From the NCBI RefSeq assembly GCF_009905375.1, contig NW_027419958.1:1-64000 (forward strand): a stretch of DNA of 64,000 bases. The letters run 5' to 3'. The translations under genes were made by a program, and so were the position numbers. This DNA is from Apium graveolens. Taxonomy: Eukaryota > Streptophyta > Magnoliopsida > Apiales > Apiaceae. Below are positions 46,211 through 56,719 of the stretch, piece after piece (the first letter of the stretch is position 1; each line of letters begins with the position of its first letter). Below the pieces are notes generated by a model. That model did no database searches. It was not told the DNA's origin and saw nothing but the letters and a program-made list of their open reading frames with translations.

Positions 46211-47611
46211 ACCTTGCAGAATTGAAGGAGAAGAATGGTAGTGAGACTACCGCTTCTGATTCAGGTATGTTCATGATAGAAGTGAATATGTCATTAAATC
46301 AAATTTCTACTTGGGTATTAGATACCGCCTGTGGTTCTCATATCTGCAATTTATTGCAGGGACTAAGGAGAAGTAGGACTCTTGAGGAAGATGAGGTGAT
46401 TCTACTGATGGGAAATGGAGCAAGAGTTGCTGCTAAAGATGTAGAATCATTTCATTTACATATGCCTACGGGCAAGACTATTGTTTTAAATAATTTTTAT
46501 TTTGTTCCCTCGATTGTGAGGATAATTATTTCTATTCCCATGTTAGACTTGGCTATATTTTCATTTATTATTAAGAATAATGAATGTTCTATTCTTAGAG
46601 ATAATATTCTTTATGGACGTGGAACTTTAAATAATGGTCTGTATAAATGTGACATAATTTACTTCAGATTGAACAAACTAATAAAAGAAAAGGGATGATG
46701 AAAATCTCACTTCATTGTGGCACTGCAGTCTCCATTTAGTGGACATGGAGAAACGGCTGCAGATTTGCTAGGATTGGTACACACAGATGTATGTGGACCA
46801 ATGTCTACGCAAGCCATGGGTGGATTTTCATACTTCATTACTTTCATAGATGATAGATCTAGATTTGGATATATGTTTGATGAAACACAAGTCTGATGCC
46901 TTTGAAAAGTTCAAAGACTATGAGTATGAAGTGGAGAAAACAAACCAAAAATGGTATTATAACTCTTCGATCAGATCGAGGTGGTGAATACTTGAATGGA
47001 GAGTTTCTAGATTATCTCAAAAAAAATAGTATAGTCTCCCAGTGGACTCCTCCATATACTCCACAGTTGAATGGGGTATCTGAAAGGAGAAATCGAACTC
47101 TGTTAGACATGGTTCGGTCCATGATGAGCTATGCGAATCTTCCAGTATTCCCATGGGGTTACGCATTGGAAACCTCAGCATATTTACTGAATAAGCTGCC
47201 TTCGAAATCTGTTCCTCAAACTCTATATGAGATATGGAAAGAAAGGAAACCGAGTCTTAAACACGTTAAGATTTGGGGATGTCCATCTTATGTCAAGAAA
47301 GTTGACCCAGATAAGTTGGAATCTCGATCCGTAAAATGTAGTTTTGTGGGATATCCTAAAGAGACTTTAGGGTATTACTTTTACACCGATCATCGGGTGT
47401 TTGTCTCCAGACATGCTACCTTCTTGGAAAAGGAGTTTATCCTTGAAGGAAACAGTGGGAGCAAAATTGAACTTAATGAAGTTCAAGAAGCACAAACTAC
47501 TACGGTTCAAGTGGAAACACCTATTCAGACTAAACAACCTTCTGTGGAACAGCCCATTCGTAGGTTAGGGAGAGTGTCTCGCCAACCTGAGAGGTACTAT
47601 GGCCTTGTCAT
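46211..47611 (+). pseudogene. COP2 protease and integrase, partly deleted
   Basis: The protease active site is W-V-L-D-T-A-C-G-S-H near 46312-46341. A stop after K-L-I-K-E-K-G at ~46696 is followed by a deletion that removes most of the pre-integrase zinc region: the text jumps from L-W-H-C to the A-x-F-S-G-H-G-E region near 46730. The integrase core shows H-T-D-V-C-G-P near 46780, a frameshift near 46880, then L-R-S-D-R-G-G-E-Y near 46960 and Q-L-N-G-V-S-E-R-R-N near 47065, giving D,D,E. The open block 46896-47627 ends just past the junction with SIRE-A at ~47611; its last few codons are foreign. Confidence 0.85.
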
Positions 47612-47686
47612 AGTTTTACTCTTGTGACTTGATCTTTTCATTTTTCCCTTTTGACAAGCATTACAGACTTCCTCTTGAGTAAACTC
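47612..47686 (-). pseudogene. SIRE-A scrap: end of the integrase zinc region
   Basis: On the minus strand this reads F-T-Q-E-E-V-C-N-A-C-Q-K-G-K-M-K, the Cys-x2-Cys half of the copia integrase zinc site. It continues directly from M-P-N-L-E-F at 49255 once the solo LTR is removed. Its last five bases (47682-47686, AACTC) are the left target duplication of that LTR. Confidence 0.85.
47682..47686. other. Target-site duplication of the solo LTR, left copy (AACTC)
   Basis: Identical to 49255-49259. Confidence 0.93.
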
Positions 47687-49254
47687 TGAAAGAGATATGT
47701 CCTAAGTCCAATCATGAATGAGGATTTAGGAATAACTTTTATGTAATCTGTTTTGATTTCATTGATATTAATAAAAGACTTGTTTTGTTTTTATTATGGG
47801 CTCTATCTATTTAAGTGTTTAAATAAGATATACCATAGTTTAGAGTAAAGCTTTTTATGGATTATGATGAGATCATAATAGTGAGACCTAAAAGATGATA
47901 ACTCTAAACTTGAATAGTTCCCGGTCATAGGATTACTAACTGGTAATTAATAATCCGGAAAGATTGGTACATACTATGCTTGCTCCCTTCAGGAGGATGT
48001 CTGTTCTCATAGGCATTTGTGTGGTGACACTATAGCTAGTATGTAGGTGCTTATTATAGAATAAGTTCACTGAACATGACTCGCACAGCTGAACAACTGA
48101 TGGAGTTCACTCACGTGTCAGCAGGTGTTCACATAGTGATAGTTGTACAAGTATCCTTAGACTTGAGGTCATCATAGTCATCTTGTGTACACTGAACTAT
48201 GCTTTGGTTTAGTTCTTAGTCTCCAGGGACAATTATTAGGGCTCTACTGGGTATAGGAATTTGTACACGAAGATAGTGTATGATCAATAAAGGATCTACC
48301 CCTTCCAGTGAAGGAAGAGAATGTTCTAAGCTGATCCACTTATGCTAGTTCAGGAATCTCTGGCCAGAGTGAATGAAATTAGAAAGGAGTTTCTAATTTA
48401 CATAGAAATGAGCATAGTGAATGGGAAAGCAAATGATTAAATTAGATAGGCTTGACATAAGATCAATGCCTTGTATTTAATCAGGACATTGGAGGGTAGA
48501 AGGAGTTAATTGTATGGTAACTATTCACTGACAGGTTCTTGGTATTCTAAGCAGTGAATTCATATTATCCGGATAGTCGCGATATGTTGAGAAGCATCAC
48601 TCACGATGTAGAATAAATATAATTAATCAGTTAATTATATTTAGTGAATTTTAATATTCATATAAATAATTAATAAAAAGTTTATTATTATTTATTTCTA
48701 CTACCGGCATAATATTGAACCTACAGGGTCACACCATAAAAGAATATTTCCTTTGATGAATAATGAGAGAGAGAATTATTTTCTAAATAGTTTAGAAAAA
48801 GAAATAATGATTAAAATACTTTTAATTATTATTAAAGCATTTTATGAAGATAAAATGTGGGGGTTAATATATATAAAGATATGTTATAAAACCCTAGGAG
48901 AGTCCTATAAATAGAATGAGATGGATGGCTCATTTGACAAGATACATAACTTTGGTTTTGTGAAAACCCTAGCCTCCATCTTCTTCTTCTCTCTCTCTCC
49001 CAAAACTCCATTTTTATAAAAGCTTAGTTTTATAAAAAGGTTCATCGAAGAGGATCGTTCTTGGTGGATACTGGTAGAGTGCTTCACACACTGAGGAGCA
49101 ACTGCTAGCACTCCAATTTTATAAAGCTTCGATTCACGAGGTATGGTTTCGATTCCTCAGTTTTTCCCTTTTATATGTTTTTCTATATGTGCGGTATATG
49201 GTTTTTACGGAATAATTGCTATTTCACGCTTCCGCTCATCCGTAAATTCCTTCA
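47687..49254 (+). repeat. Solo LTR of the COP2 family (1568 bp)
   Basis: Starts TGAAAGAGATATG and ends CGTAAATTCCTTCA, with the perfect flanking duplication AACTC. No internal element sequence adjoins it. Its right 217 bases match the COP2 5' LTR end. It is the product of recombination between the two LTRs of a former full element inserted in the integrase of SIRE-A. The stretch has no coding frame of note. Confidence 0.92.
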
Positions 49255-49259
49255 AACTC
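49255..49259. other. Target-site duplication of the solo LTR, right copy (AACTC)
   Basis: Identical to 47682-47686. Part of the SIRE-A coding sequence. Confidence 0.93.
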
Positions 49260-49790
49260 CAGGTTTGGCATATCTCTCACTAACTCCTTCTTGACTAGAG
49301 TATTTATTGCTTTGAAATTCAAGTGAGACAGCTTCTATGCCAAAGCTTGATTTGATCTACTGATGCCTTGGTATAGAAGTAACAAATTCCATCCTCATTT
49401 GTTGAGTTCAAGTCTGCAAAAACTTAATTGCTCCTTTCAGAGCAACTTCACTATTCTTTTTATTGATAAAAGTGCATTGTCCTTTGTCAAATAAGACCTT
49501 GAATCCTTTGTCTGCAAATTGACTAACACTAAGAATATTTACTTCAAGACCAGCTACCAGTGCTACATCTTCAGTGATAATATTTCTAGAGATCAATTTG
49601 CCATATCCCATTGTGAAACCTTTGTTGTTGTCTCCAAAAGTCACTAATTGGTCAGCCTTCTCCTCAAATTATGATAACAGGGCCATATCACCTGTCATAT
49701 GTCTTGAACATCCACTGTTAATGATCCATATGACTTTCTTCCTTTTGCCCTATACACAATGAGGATTAAGTGTGTTTAGAAACCCAAACA
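49255..49790 (-). pseudogene. SIRE-A protease and pre-integrase region
   Basis: Minus strand. Near 49735-49695 there is W-I-I-N-S-G-C-S-R-H-M-T-G-D, the SIRE-type protease active site, but the catalytic Asp is Asn (codon at 49717-49719). The open block 49644-49408 follows (V-T-F-G-D-N-N-K-G, I-L-S-V-S-Q-F-A-D). The pre-integrase part follows, with L-S-H-L-N-F-K-A-I-N-T-L-V near 49330-49290, ending M-P-N-L-E-F at 49255. One stop after the protease block and others break the frame. Confidence 0.85.
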
Positions 49791-50104
49791 GTGTTGGGTA
49801 CTTTATTCTTGTTAATAGAATGAGTAGAATTAGAATGAGTTATTTCAGAAAGAAGAGTGTTCATGGATTGTTATGCATTCTCCCTTTATGATGCAGACCC
49901 AACATTTACTTATTTGAGGTTTACTCTCAACTTATGACAACTTTTCATCACTTTCAAGTTGCAAGGGATGCAATCAAACTTGTCACAGAATGAGTAGGGT
50001 TCATTTGCATTTGCTTCATTGTACTTGCATGCTCCTTCTACTGGCCTGATAACAACCTTTTTACAAAGGTGAGTTAAATGATTCAGAGAGCCACATTTTT
50101 GACA

Positions 50105-52130
50105 TTATTTCCTTGTAGAATCTGCAACAAATGCAAAGTTGTTGCTTTTGTTTATCCCAATCTTCCCATTTCTATTCTTCTTCTTCTTTCTTGCATTTGA
50201 CATGTGTCCTGGAATCTTGGTTGACCATGGGCTTCTTTTCAACTTTGGAAGTTGGAGTTGTTTCTGCATTTTTCTTTTTATTACCTTCATCAACAATTTC
50301 TTTCTTTATGATCAACTCTTCTTCACTGAAATTTACTTCACATGCTTTGAACATAGGTGAGCCAACCATTCTCAGCATTGGTGGGACATCTTCATTTTCA
50401 GTTACTTTTCCTTTACCACCTACAGCTTTCTTGTTGCTATTCAAAGCATCATAATCAAGACCAGTAGCTATGTTAACACATGGCTTATTCTTCTCATGGT
50501 ACTGACCAACCGACTCAGATGCATTCTTGAAAGACTTTAACTTTACTTCATTCTTTTCCAGCTTCTCCCTCAACACAGCTTCAATTTCAGCAGCACACTT
50601 CAGGTTGTCTTTCAGATATTCATTTTCTTGCTTGACTGACTCAAGCTCCATAAGCAGCAGATCCAGCTTTTGCTTCTCACTCTCAAGCTTCTCATTTACT
50701 TGTTTTAGCCTACTGACTTTCTAAGTAGCTGCTATCATGCTAGTGTGTATATGAAACATCTCTACACTCATCTTTTCCACAGTCTCCTTATATTGATTAA
50801 CATTTAAATCAATAGTGGTTATAGTTGGTACCTCTCATTTTGAAGTGGGTGCTTCTCCATGCTCAAAAGCCATAAGTGCATAGTTTCCTACTTCTTCATC
50901 CCCATCATCAATATCAGTATCATCCCAACTCTTTCCTTCTGCAATATAAGCGTTTCCAGACTGCTTCTTCAAGAGAGCTTCATACTTTGCTTCCAGTTCA
51001 AGATAGGCCTTGTCTTTCTTCATCTTTTTAAGCTTTCTGCATTCAGTAGCAAAGTAATCCAACTCATCATAGTTGAAGCACCTTATCTTTGATCTGTCCA
51101 CAGATCCATATTTGTAGCCACCCTTGCTAACTGAATTATACTGAGCTTTTGGTTTCCAAATTTTATTGTTGGAAGATTGTACCTTGCTTATGAAAAACCT
51201 TGACTTCTTGACTCTTATGATGGAAAGTTTCCTAGCCAAGTAAGCCATGGATTGGTCCACTTCATCTAGCTCATCCAAGGTGTAATATTCATATTCCTCC
51301 AGCTCCAATACAACTTGCTTCTGAGGTCCTTTGTTATTTTGTTCCGTAGCTTGAATAACCGGAACTTGATCATTTTGCTCATCTTCACTTTCTTCTCTGT
51401 CATGTATAATCAAAGCACTAGAACCATCAACAACATGTTCATGGTGTGCTTTCAAAGAATTTCTTTGCAGCATCTCAAGTTCATAAGTTTTTAATATTCC
51501 ATATAGAACTTTCAAAGTCATTTTGTTTAGATCTCTTCCTTCTCTAGTAGATGATATTTTTTGTTCAAGATGGTCAGGATGAGCTAGCAGGAACTTTAGG
51601 TTAACCTCTTCAACCTCATAATATTTATCATGTAGCTGCAAGTCATTTATCAGCTTATTGAACCTCTCAAAAACTTCAGTAATTTCTTCTTTGGGTTTAA
51701 CCATAAAACCCTCATACTGAGAAACCAAAATCCTTTTTTGGTTTGACCTAACTTCCTATGTTCCTTCACAAAGAATTTCTATCTCTTCCCAGATCTGTTT
51801 AGTTATGTCACAGTTGATAATGTTATTATACATTATATTGTCAAGTGACTCTATTAAAATCAGCTGAAAGCCATTATCCAGAGAGACTTTCTCCTTTTCA
51901 AGTTCAGTGTACTGTGAGGGATCTTTAGGAACATAATGTGTTGGAATGATCATGTCTCCATCTATAAACTTTTCAACTCTTTCCATGGGGGTGAAAGGGC
52001 CATTCTTGAGAATTCAAACATATAATGGGTTGGCCATCCTTATGAACATCATCATTCTCTTTTTCCATAATGTGTAGTTAGATCTATCAAAAGTAGGGAT
52101 CTTGTTACTGCTAAGCTTCTGTGTATTCAT
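50105..52130 (-). pseudogene. SIRE-A gag with coiled-coil region, several frame breaks
   Basis: The start is the Met at 52128-52130 (M-N-T-Q-K-L-S-S-N-K-I). Open blocks follow at 51986-51756, 51728-50835 and 50651-50172. The first two hold the copia gag domain (E-E-I-T-E-V-F-E-R-F-N-K-L-I-N-D-L). They also hold a zinc knuckle that has decayed: C-F-N-Y-x4-Y-F-A-T-E-C, with Tyr in place of the second Cys and the His changed. The third is a long Lys/Glu-rich helical stretch (K-Q-E-N-E-Y-L-K-D-N-L), the coiled-coil typical of large SIRE gags. The region 50300-49800 keeps only broken pieces. Confidence 0.8.
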
Positions 52131-52167
52131 TCTTCCAAGATCTTTAATTTATTATCTTTCAGATTTT

Positions 52168-52179
52168 GCTCTGATACCA
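52168..52179 (-). other. SIRE-A primer-binding site (initiator Met tRNA)
   Basis: TGGTATCAGAGC on the element strand, two bases from the 5' LTR end. Confidence 0.93.
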
Positions 52180-52181
52180 CT

Positions 52182-53535
52182 TGTTAGGTAATGAATACAA
52201 CACGGGGGGGGGGGGTGAATGTGTTTTGGATTATTTTTATGCTTTTTTTAAACTAATATGGATTTGCTGAACAAAGCAATCTAATTTGTAGAGATAAAGT
52301 GTTTTAACGGAAATGGTAAAATATGCACATAAACACACTATCTTCAAAACTCGCTTAATTTTATATTAAAATCAAGTATGTCTTGCTACAAATTTATGGG
52401 TTCTTTGTTGATAAAGAACTTAGCTTTTTTCTTGAGAGAGTTACAAGAATTTTAGATCTATTTTGTTACTTCTTAAAAATAAAGCATCCAGTGTTTACTT
52501 TATAGAACAGTAAACACAGGTTTTACACAGCATGCAATAACATGTACTAAACCCTACTTTAAGTTAACTAAAACTTTCTATTTCTGGCTTAGTGTATCTT
52601 TGCAAATCGTGCATGTCTTTGACTTTACTTTGTCATTTAATCTTGGCCTTTGATCCTGTACTCTTCAAGCTACTTTTTGTAGACTTTTCAAATCAGTGAT
52701 TGATTTGTTTGTTGATTGACAATCTTGGATCCTTAACTGATCTGCATTCTGTACTTGAGTTTTACATCAAGATCTCCAGTTTGTTATATAGAGAACTCGA
52801 TATCTCGATAAGTATAATGACTTTTCGATATCTCTTATTTCTCTATAGTTGGTTTGACTTATCGAAGTCTCTGAGTTCTCTATAAGAGAATTTGGCTTGT
52901 TGAGATCTCTGAATTTTTGCATCTAGAAAAGACTTGTCGATATCTCTGAAATCTCTATTGGCATATTGACTTATCAATATCTCTAATATCTCTTATGAGA
53001 GTTTGACTTGTCGATATTGACTTGTCGATATCTCTGAATTCTTTATTGCATAAATGACTTGTCAATATCTCAGAGATCTCTATATACATTTTGACTTGTC
53101 AATATCTCTGAGATCTCTAATGATAACTTGACTTGTCGATATATCTAAACTTCATATCTTCATTTGGCTTGTCTCCGAGACTTCTCTATAAGCTAATTTT
53201 TTACTTGTCGATAAGTCATTTTAGAGTTCTCAAATGACTTCTCTATATGACTTGATCTGTGACTTGTAGATTTCTCAACTTAAAATATTTTTCTCAAACC
53301 AGATTTATTCAACTCCAAACTTCTTCACACTGTCTCTGAGGCATGATCTTCATAATCTTCTTCTAGAGTTTATTCTTAGGCTTAAAACTGTTTACAGAAT
53401 AATACTCCAGTTTAATCTATTGAGACTTTTACAGACTCAAGTAATAAATACAAAATACAAACTTAGATTATCATACAACTTAGGGCTGCCAATTTGACTT
53501 AGTCTTGTTATAGTACAAGCATGTCTTGTATAACA
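52182..53535 (-). repeat. SIRE-A 5' LTR (1354 bp)
   Basis: On the element strand it begins TGTTATACAAGACATG and ends ATTACCTAACA beside the primer site. The first ~800 bases match the 5' LTR of SIRE-E in opposite orientation, including TAACAAGACTAAGT and the motif array. A run of about 11 G lies at ~52204-52214 near its inner end. The other LTR is outside the window. The base run after 53535 (CGAGA) would be its target duplication. Confidence 0.85.
52796..53285. repeat. Motif array in SIRE-A 5' LTR
   Basis: About ten degenerate copies of GACTTGTCGATATCTCTGA, spaced roughly 45-55 bases apart with A/T-rich filler. The opposite-orientation counterpart is in the SIRE-E LTR at 54460-54935. Confidence 0.85.
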
Positions 53536-54188
53536 CGAGATGTAAATACATACAAGGAGAATAAAATGATACTTTCTAAGTGTTGGGAATGAAACTAAAA
53601 AAATAAGGAACTAAGACTTAAGGGATGGTTAGAATGCAAGGAATTAGTTATGGAGACATAGTTCCATGTTTTGTAGATAAAGGTACCAAATACTATTCCA
53701 AGAGTTAAATTTTTTGTGCAACCTAAGGCTAAAGACAACTCCTAGACTTAAAATTCAGCACCTATACAGATTCTATCATCCATACATATTATTTTTACAA
53801 TCCAAAAAGATCAAAAAAAGCAAAGCTTCTTTCTTCCCCATTTCATTTCTGTAATTCGGATTTTCAAGAACAAGGAGGAAAGAAAAAATCAAAACCCAAG
53901 TTAGAGAGCTTCAAAAATCACCAATATTTAATCATAGCTCCTCCATATCATAGGTAAGGTTCGTAGAAAATTTCAAGCTCATTCATTAAAATTTTAATTT
54001 TAGAAAAATGTTTGAATATGAGGGAAGATAGTAACTCCGAATATTACTAACTTGTTTTCTTGATTTTTCATGGAAGTTTAAAGCTCCTAAAGCTAGACCA
54101 AGCTCTCATCAATGATCTGAGGACTTTATTAAGTATTAACAAGCTTCTATAAAGTTGTAAATATCATCCACACCCTTTGATTTACTTG
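53536..54188. other. Unassigned 653-bp stretch between two head-to-head SIRE elements
   Basis: AT-rich, with no ORF over 60 codons and no similarity I recognise. This is the only sequence in the window not clearly inside a retroelement. An AGGTAAGG near 53954 looks like a splice donor and could mark the remains of a transcribed leader. That is speculative. Confidence 0.5.
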
Positions 54189-55018
54189 TGTTGTGCAAGA
54201 CATGCATGTATAATAACAAGACTAAGTCACATTGACATCCCTAAGATTAAGTTGTTTGATAATCTAAATCTGTATTATGTATTGTACTTCTTGAGTCTGT
54301 AAAAATGGTTAGTAGATTAGACTAGGGGATTTTTCTGTGAACAGATTTAAGCTAAGGAATAAACCCTGGAAGAAAATCAAGCCATGATCATGCCTCGGAG
54401 AAAAGATGTAAAAGCTTGGAGTTGAATAAAGTTGTTCTATGAAAACAGTTTTAAGTCAAGATATCGACAAGTCACAGATCAAGTTATATCGAGAAGTCAT
54501 TGGAGAAGTATATAATGACTTGTAGAGAAGTCCAAAATGGCTTAGAGAAAAGTCTCAAAGATATCAACAAGTCAAATAAAGATGTAGAGAACTGGAGATA
54601 TCGACAAGTCATTTCTGCATGTAGAAAACTATGAGATATCGAAAAGTCAAACGAAGATGTGAAGAATTGGAGATATTGACAAGTCAATTTCTCATATACA
54701 GATCTCAGAGATATCGATAAGTCAAATTGTGTATATAGAGATCTCAAAGATATCGACAAGTCATTTATACATATAGAGATCTCAAAGATATCGACAAGTC
54801 ATTTCTACTTGTAGAGATCTCAAACATATCGATAAGTCATTTCGCATGCAAGGATCTAGAGACCTCGATAAGTCAAGTATACCTATAGAGAACTCAGAGA
54901 TCTTGATAAGTCATTATACTTATCGAGATGTCACTTCTCTATAAAAAAAATTGGAAGTCTCGACATACTTCTTAAATTCAGAATGTAGACAATTTCAAGA
55001 TTCAAGATTATCAGTCAA
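54189..55018 (+). repeat. SIRE-E 5' LTR, truncated at its 3' side
   Basis: Begins TGTTGTGCAAGACATG and follows the SIRE-A LTR (reversed) through the array to the segment near ATTCAGAATGTAGACAATTT. It then switches to integrase coding sequence at about 55019. The last ~0.5 kb of the LTR, as judged by SIRE-A, is missing. Confidence 0.85.
54460..54935. repeat. Motif array in SIRE-E 5' LTR
   Basis: Ten or more copies of AGATATCGACAAGTCATTT-like units with CTCAAAGATATCGA links. The core is TCGA(C/T)AAGTC. Confidence 0.85.
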
Positions 55019-55889
55019 GTTCTCTATAAAAATGGTATTATTGAAAGGAAAAATAGAACTTTAGTTGAAGCTGCCAGAACAATGTTGCAAGATGCCAATG
55101 TGCCAATAAGTTTTTGGGAAGAAGCTATGAATACTGCATGTTATACCCAAAATAGATATCTGATCAACAAAAAACATGGAAAATCAGCTTACTCAATTTT
55201 ATAAAAAAGAAAGCCTATTGTTAAGCATCTGTATTTGTTTGGAAGCAAGTGTTTTGAAAGACAAATCTGAATATGTGGGAAAATTTGACTTTAAGGTACT
55301 TGAAGCATTTTTTATGGGATGTTTATTAGAGAGAACTACCTATATAATTTGTGTGCTTGAACAGAAGAAAATTATGGACAATACATATGTGACCTTTGAT
55401 GATGATAAGTGTCCAGGATTGGAATGTATTGATGAAAATGAAGCTGAAACTTTGAAGTTTGAAAATCTCAATATTGACTGTGATTCTAAGGATGATGCTG
55501 AGATCAACACAGAAAATAGAATAGAGAAATAAATAACTAAACAAGTGATCCATGAGAATGAAGCTTCTAATCAAGAAAGAATTTCATCTGATTTTGATGG
55601 CACAAACTCAAGGGGAGAAGAATATGGTGGTTCTGCAAGTCATGCCAATGGTGAGAACAATTCTAGTCAACAAGATCACACCAGGAATGGAATAGATTTC
55701 ACTCTAAAGATACAATAATTGGTGATCTAAGTCCTGGAGTGAGAACTTGAAGTTCTATTGCAAATGAATGTTTGCATGCATGTTTTATGTCTTAAACTGA
55801 GCCAAAGAAAACCGAGGAGGCCTTGCTTGATCCTGACGGGATAACTTCCATGCAGGAAGAATTAAATCAGTTTGAGAGAAATAAAGTTT
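55019..55889 (+). pseudogene. SIRE-E integrase C-terminal end and linker
   Basis: From ~55034 the frame reads N-G-I-I-E-R-K-N-R-T-L-V-E-A-A-R-T-M-L, the region around the catalytic Glu of copia integrase. It continues to W-E-E-A-M-N-T-A-C-Y. After a shift near 55200 the open block 55176-55532 has E-Y-V-G-K-F-D-F-K-V-L-E-A-F-F-M-G and V-T-F-D-D-D-K-C-P-G-L, the known tail after integrase. Broken low-complexity linker follows to A-L-L-D-P-D-G-I-T-S-M-Q-E-E near 55820-55863. Not functional: the first two catalytic Asp regions are deleted. Confidence 0.8.
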
Positions 55890-56710
55890 GGGTATTATTT
55901 CCTGCACCAAGAAATAGAAGCATTATTTGAATAAAATGGGTGTACAGGAACAAGATGGATGAAAATGGAATTATAATAAGAAACAAAGCAAGACTGGTTG
56001 CTAAAGGCTACTCACAAGAAGAAGGAATTGACTATGATGAAACTTTTGCTCCAGTTACAAGGCTTGAATCAAAAAGAATCTTCCTTGCATTTGTTGCACA
56101 TTCAAACTTTAAAGTTTATCAAATGGATGTGAAGAGTGCATTCTTTAATGGTGAATTGGAAGAGCAAGTATATGTGCAACAACCACCCGACTTTGAAGAT
56201 CCAGAATTTCCAAACTTTGTTTATAAATTGTTGAAATCTCTCTATAATTTTAAAAAAACACCTAGAGCATGTTATAACACACTATCAAAATTCTTGATCA
56301 AACATGGATTTAATAGAGGAACCATTGATAAGACTATATTCTATAAGAAGCATGGTGATGATATTATCATAGGTCAAATCTATATGGATGATATCATTTT
56401 TGGTTCTACTAATGAGAAGTTGTGTCAAATATTTTCAGGACGCATGTAGAGTGAATATGAGATGAACATGATGGGAGAGCTTTGTTACTTCCTTGGCCTT
56501 TAAGTTAGTCAAAAAAGTAATGGCATCTTCATTAGTCGAACCACATATGTTAAAGATTTTTTAAAGAAGTTTGGAATGGCTGACTGCTCATCTGCATCTA
56601 CACCAATGTCTACAGCTACCAAGTTAGATGAAAATGAGAAAGGAAAAAATGTAGACATATCTAGCTATAGAGGAATGATTAGATCTTTTATATAGTTAAC
56701 TGCTAGTAGA
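55890..56710 (+). pseudogene. SIRE-E reverse transcriptase
   Basis: Copia RT. A TGA near 55928 precedes the open block 55940-56449 (169 codons). That block has [29 protein letters not shown] with the first catalytic Asp, and [11 protein letters not shown] stop at 56447-56449 interrupts before the M-N-M-M-G-E-L region. The rest, to P-M-S-T-A-T-K-L and S-R-L-D-I-M-F, continues in frame with another stop near 56693. Confidence 0.85.
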
Positions 56711-56719
56711 CTAGACATT

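Larger units (their letters stand above)
43297..47611 (+). mobile_element. COP2: 5' half of a plus-strand Ty1/copia element
   Basis: Contains the last 217 bases of the 5' LTR (43297-43513), a primer site, a 1.9 kb leader, gag, protease and integrase. It stops abruptly at about 47611, just after the R-Q-P-E-R-Y-Y-G-L-V-I segment that follows integrase. RT, RNase H and the 3' LTR are missing. The left side is cut by TEK3. The LTR end is nearly identical to the end of the solo LTR at 47687-49254, which identifies the family. I do not assign a copia lineage. Confidence 0.85.
1..53535 (-). mobile_element. SIRE-A: Ty1/copia SIRE/Maximus-type element, interrupted by nested insertions
   Basis: Minus-strand copia element whose pieces read in order when the insertions are removed. 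From the right: 5' LTR 52182-53535, primer site 52168-52179, gag 52130 to about 50105, protease and pre-integrase 49790-49255, an integrase zinc scrap 47686-47612, the integrase-RT linker and RT 29315-27989, RNase H 2208-1580, then a post-pol ORF running off the left edge. The copia domain order (integrase before RT), the long gag with a coiled-coil region, and the ORF after pol fit the SIRE/Maximus lineage. The 3' LTR lies outside the window. Most of the integrase core is missing. Many frames are broken and the protease active site is changed, so the copy is dead. Confidence 0.85.

Noticed and set aside
47687..49254. Reading this LTR as the 3' LTR of COP2
   Set aside because: It has its own perfect AACTC duplication, and the 75 bases on its left are SIRE-A coding sequence on the other strand.
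52203..52215. G run near the inner end of the SIRE-A LTR as a quadruplex signal
   Set aside because: A single run of G without the spaced runs needed, and length may be a sequencing or assembly artefact.
52796..53285. CRISPR-like look of the motif array (repeat plus spacer spacing)
   Set aside because: Repeats are degenerate, the filler is A/T-rich and itself repetitive, and the array is inside a plant retroelement LTR.
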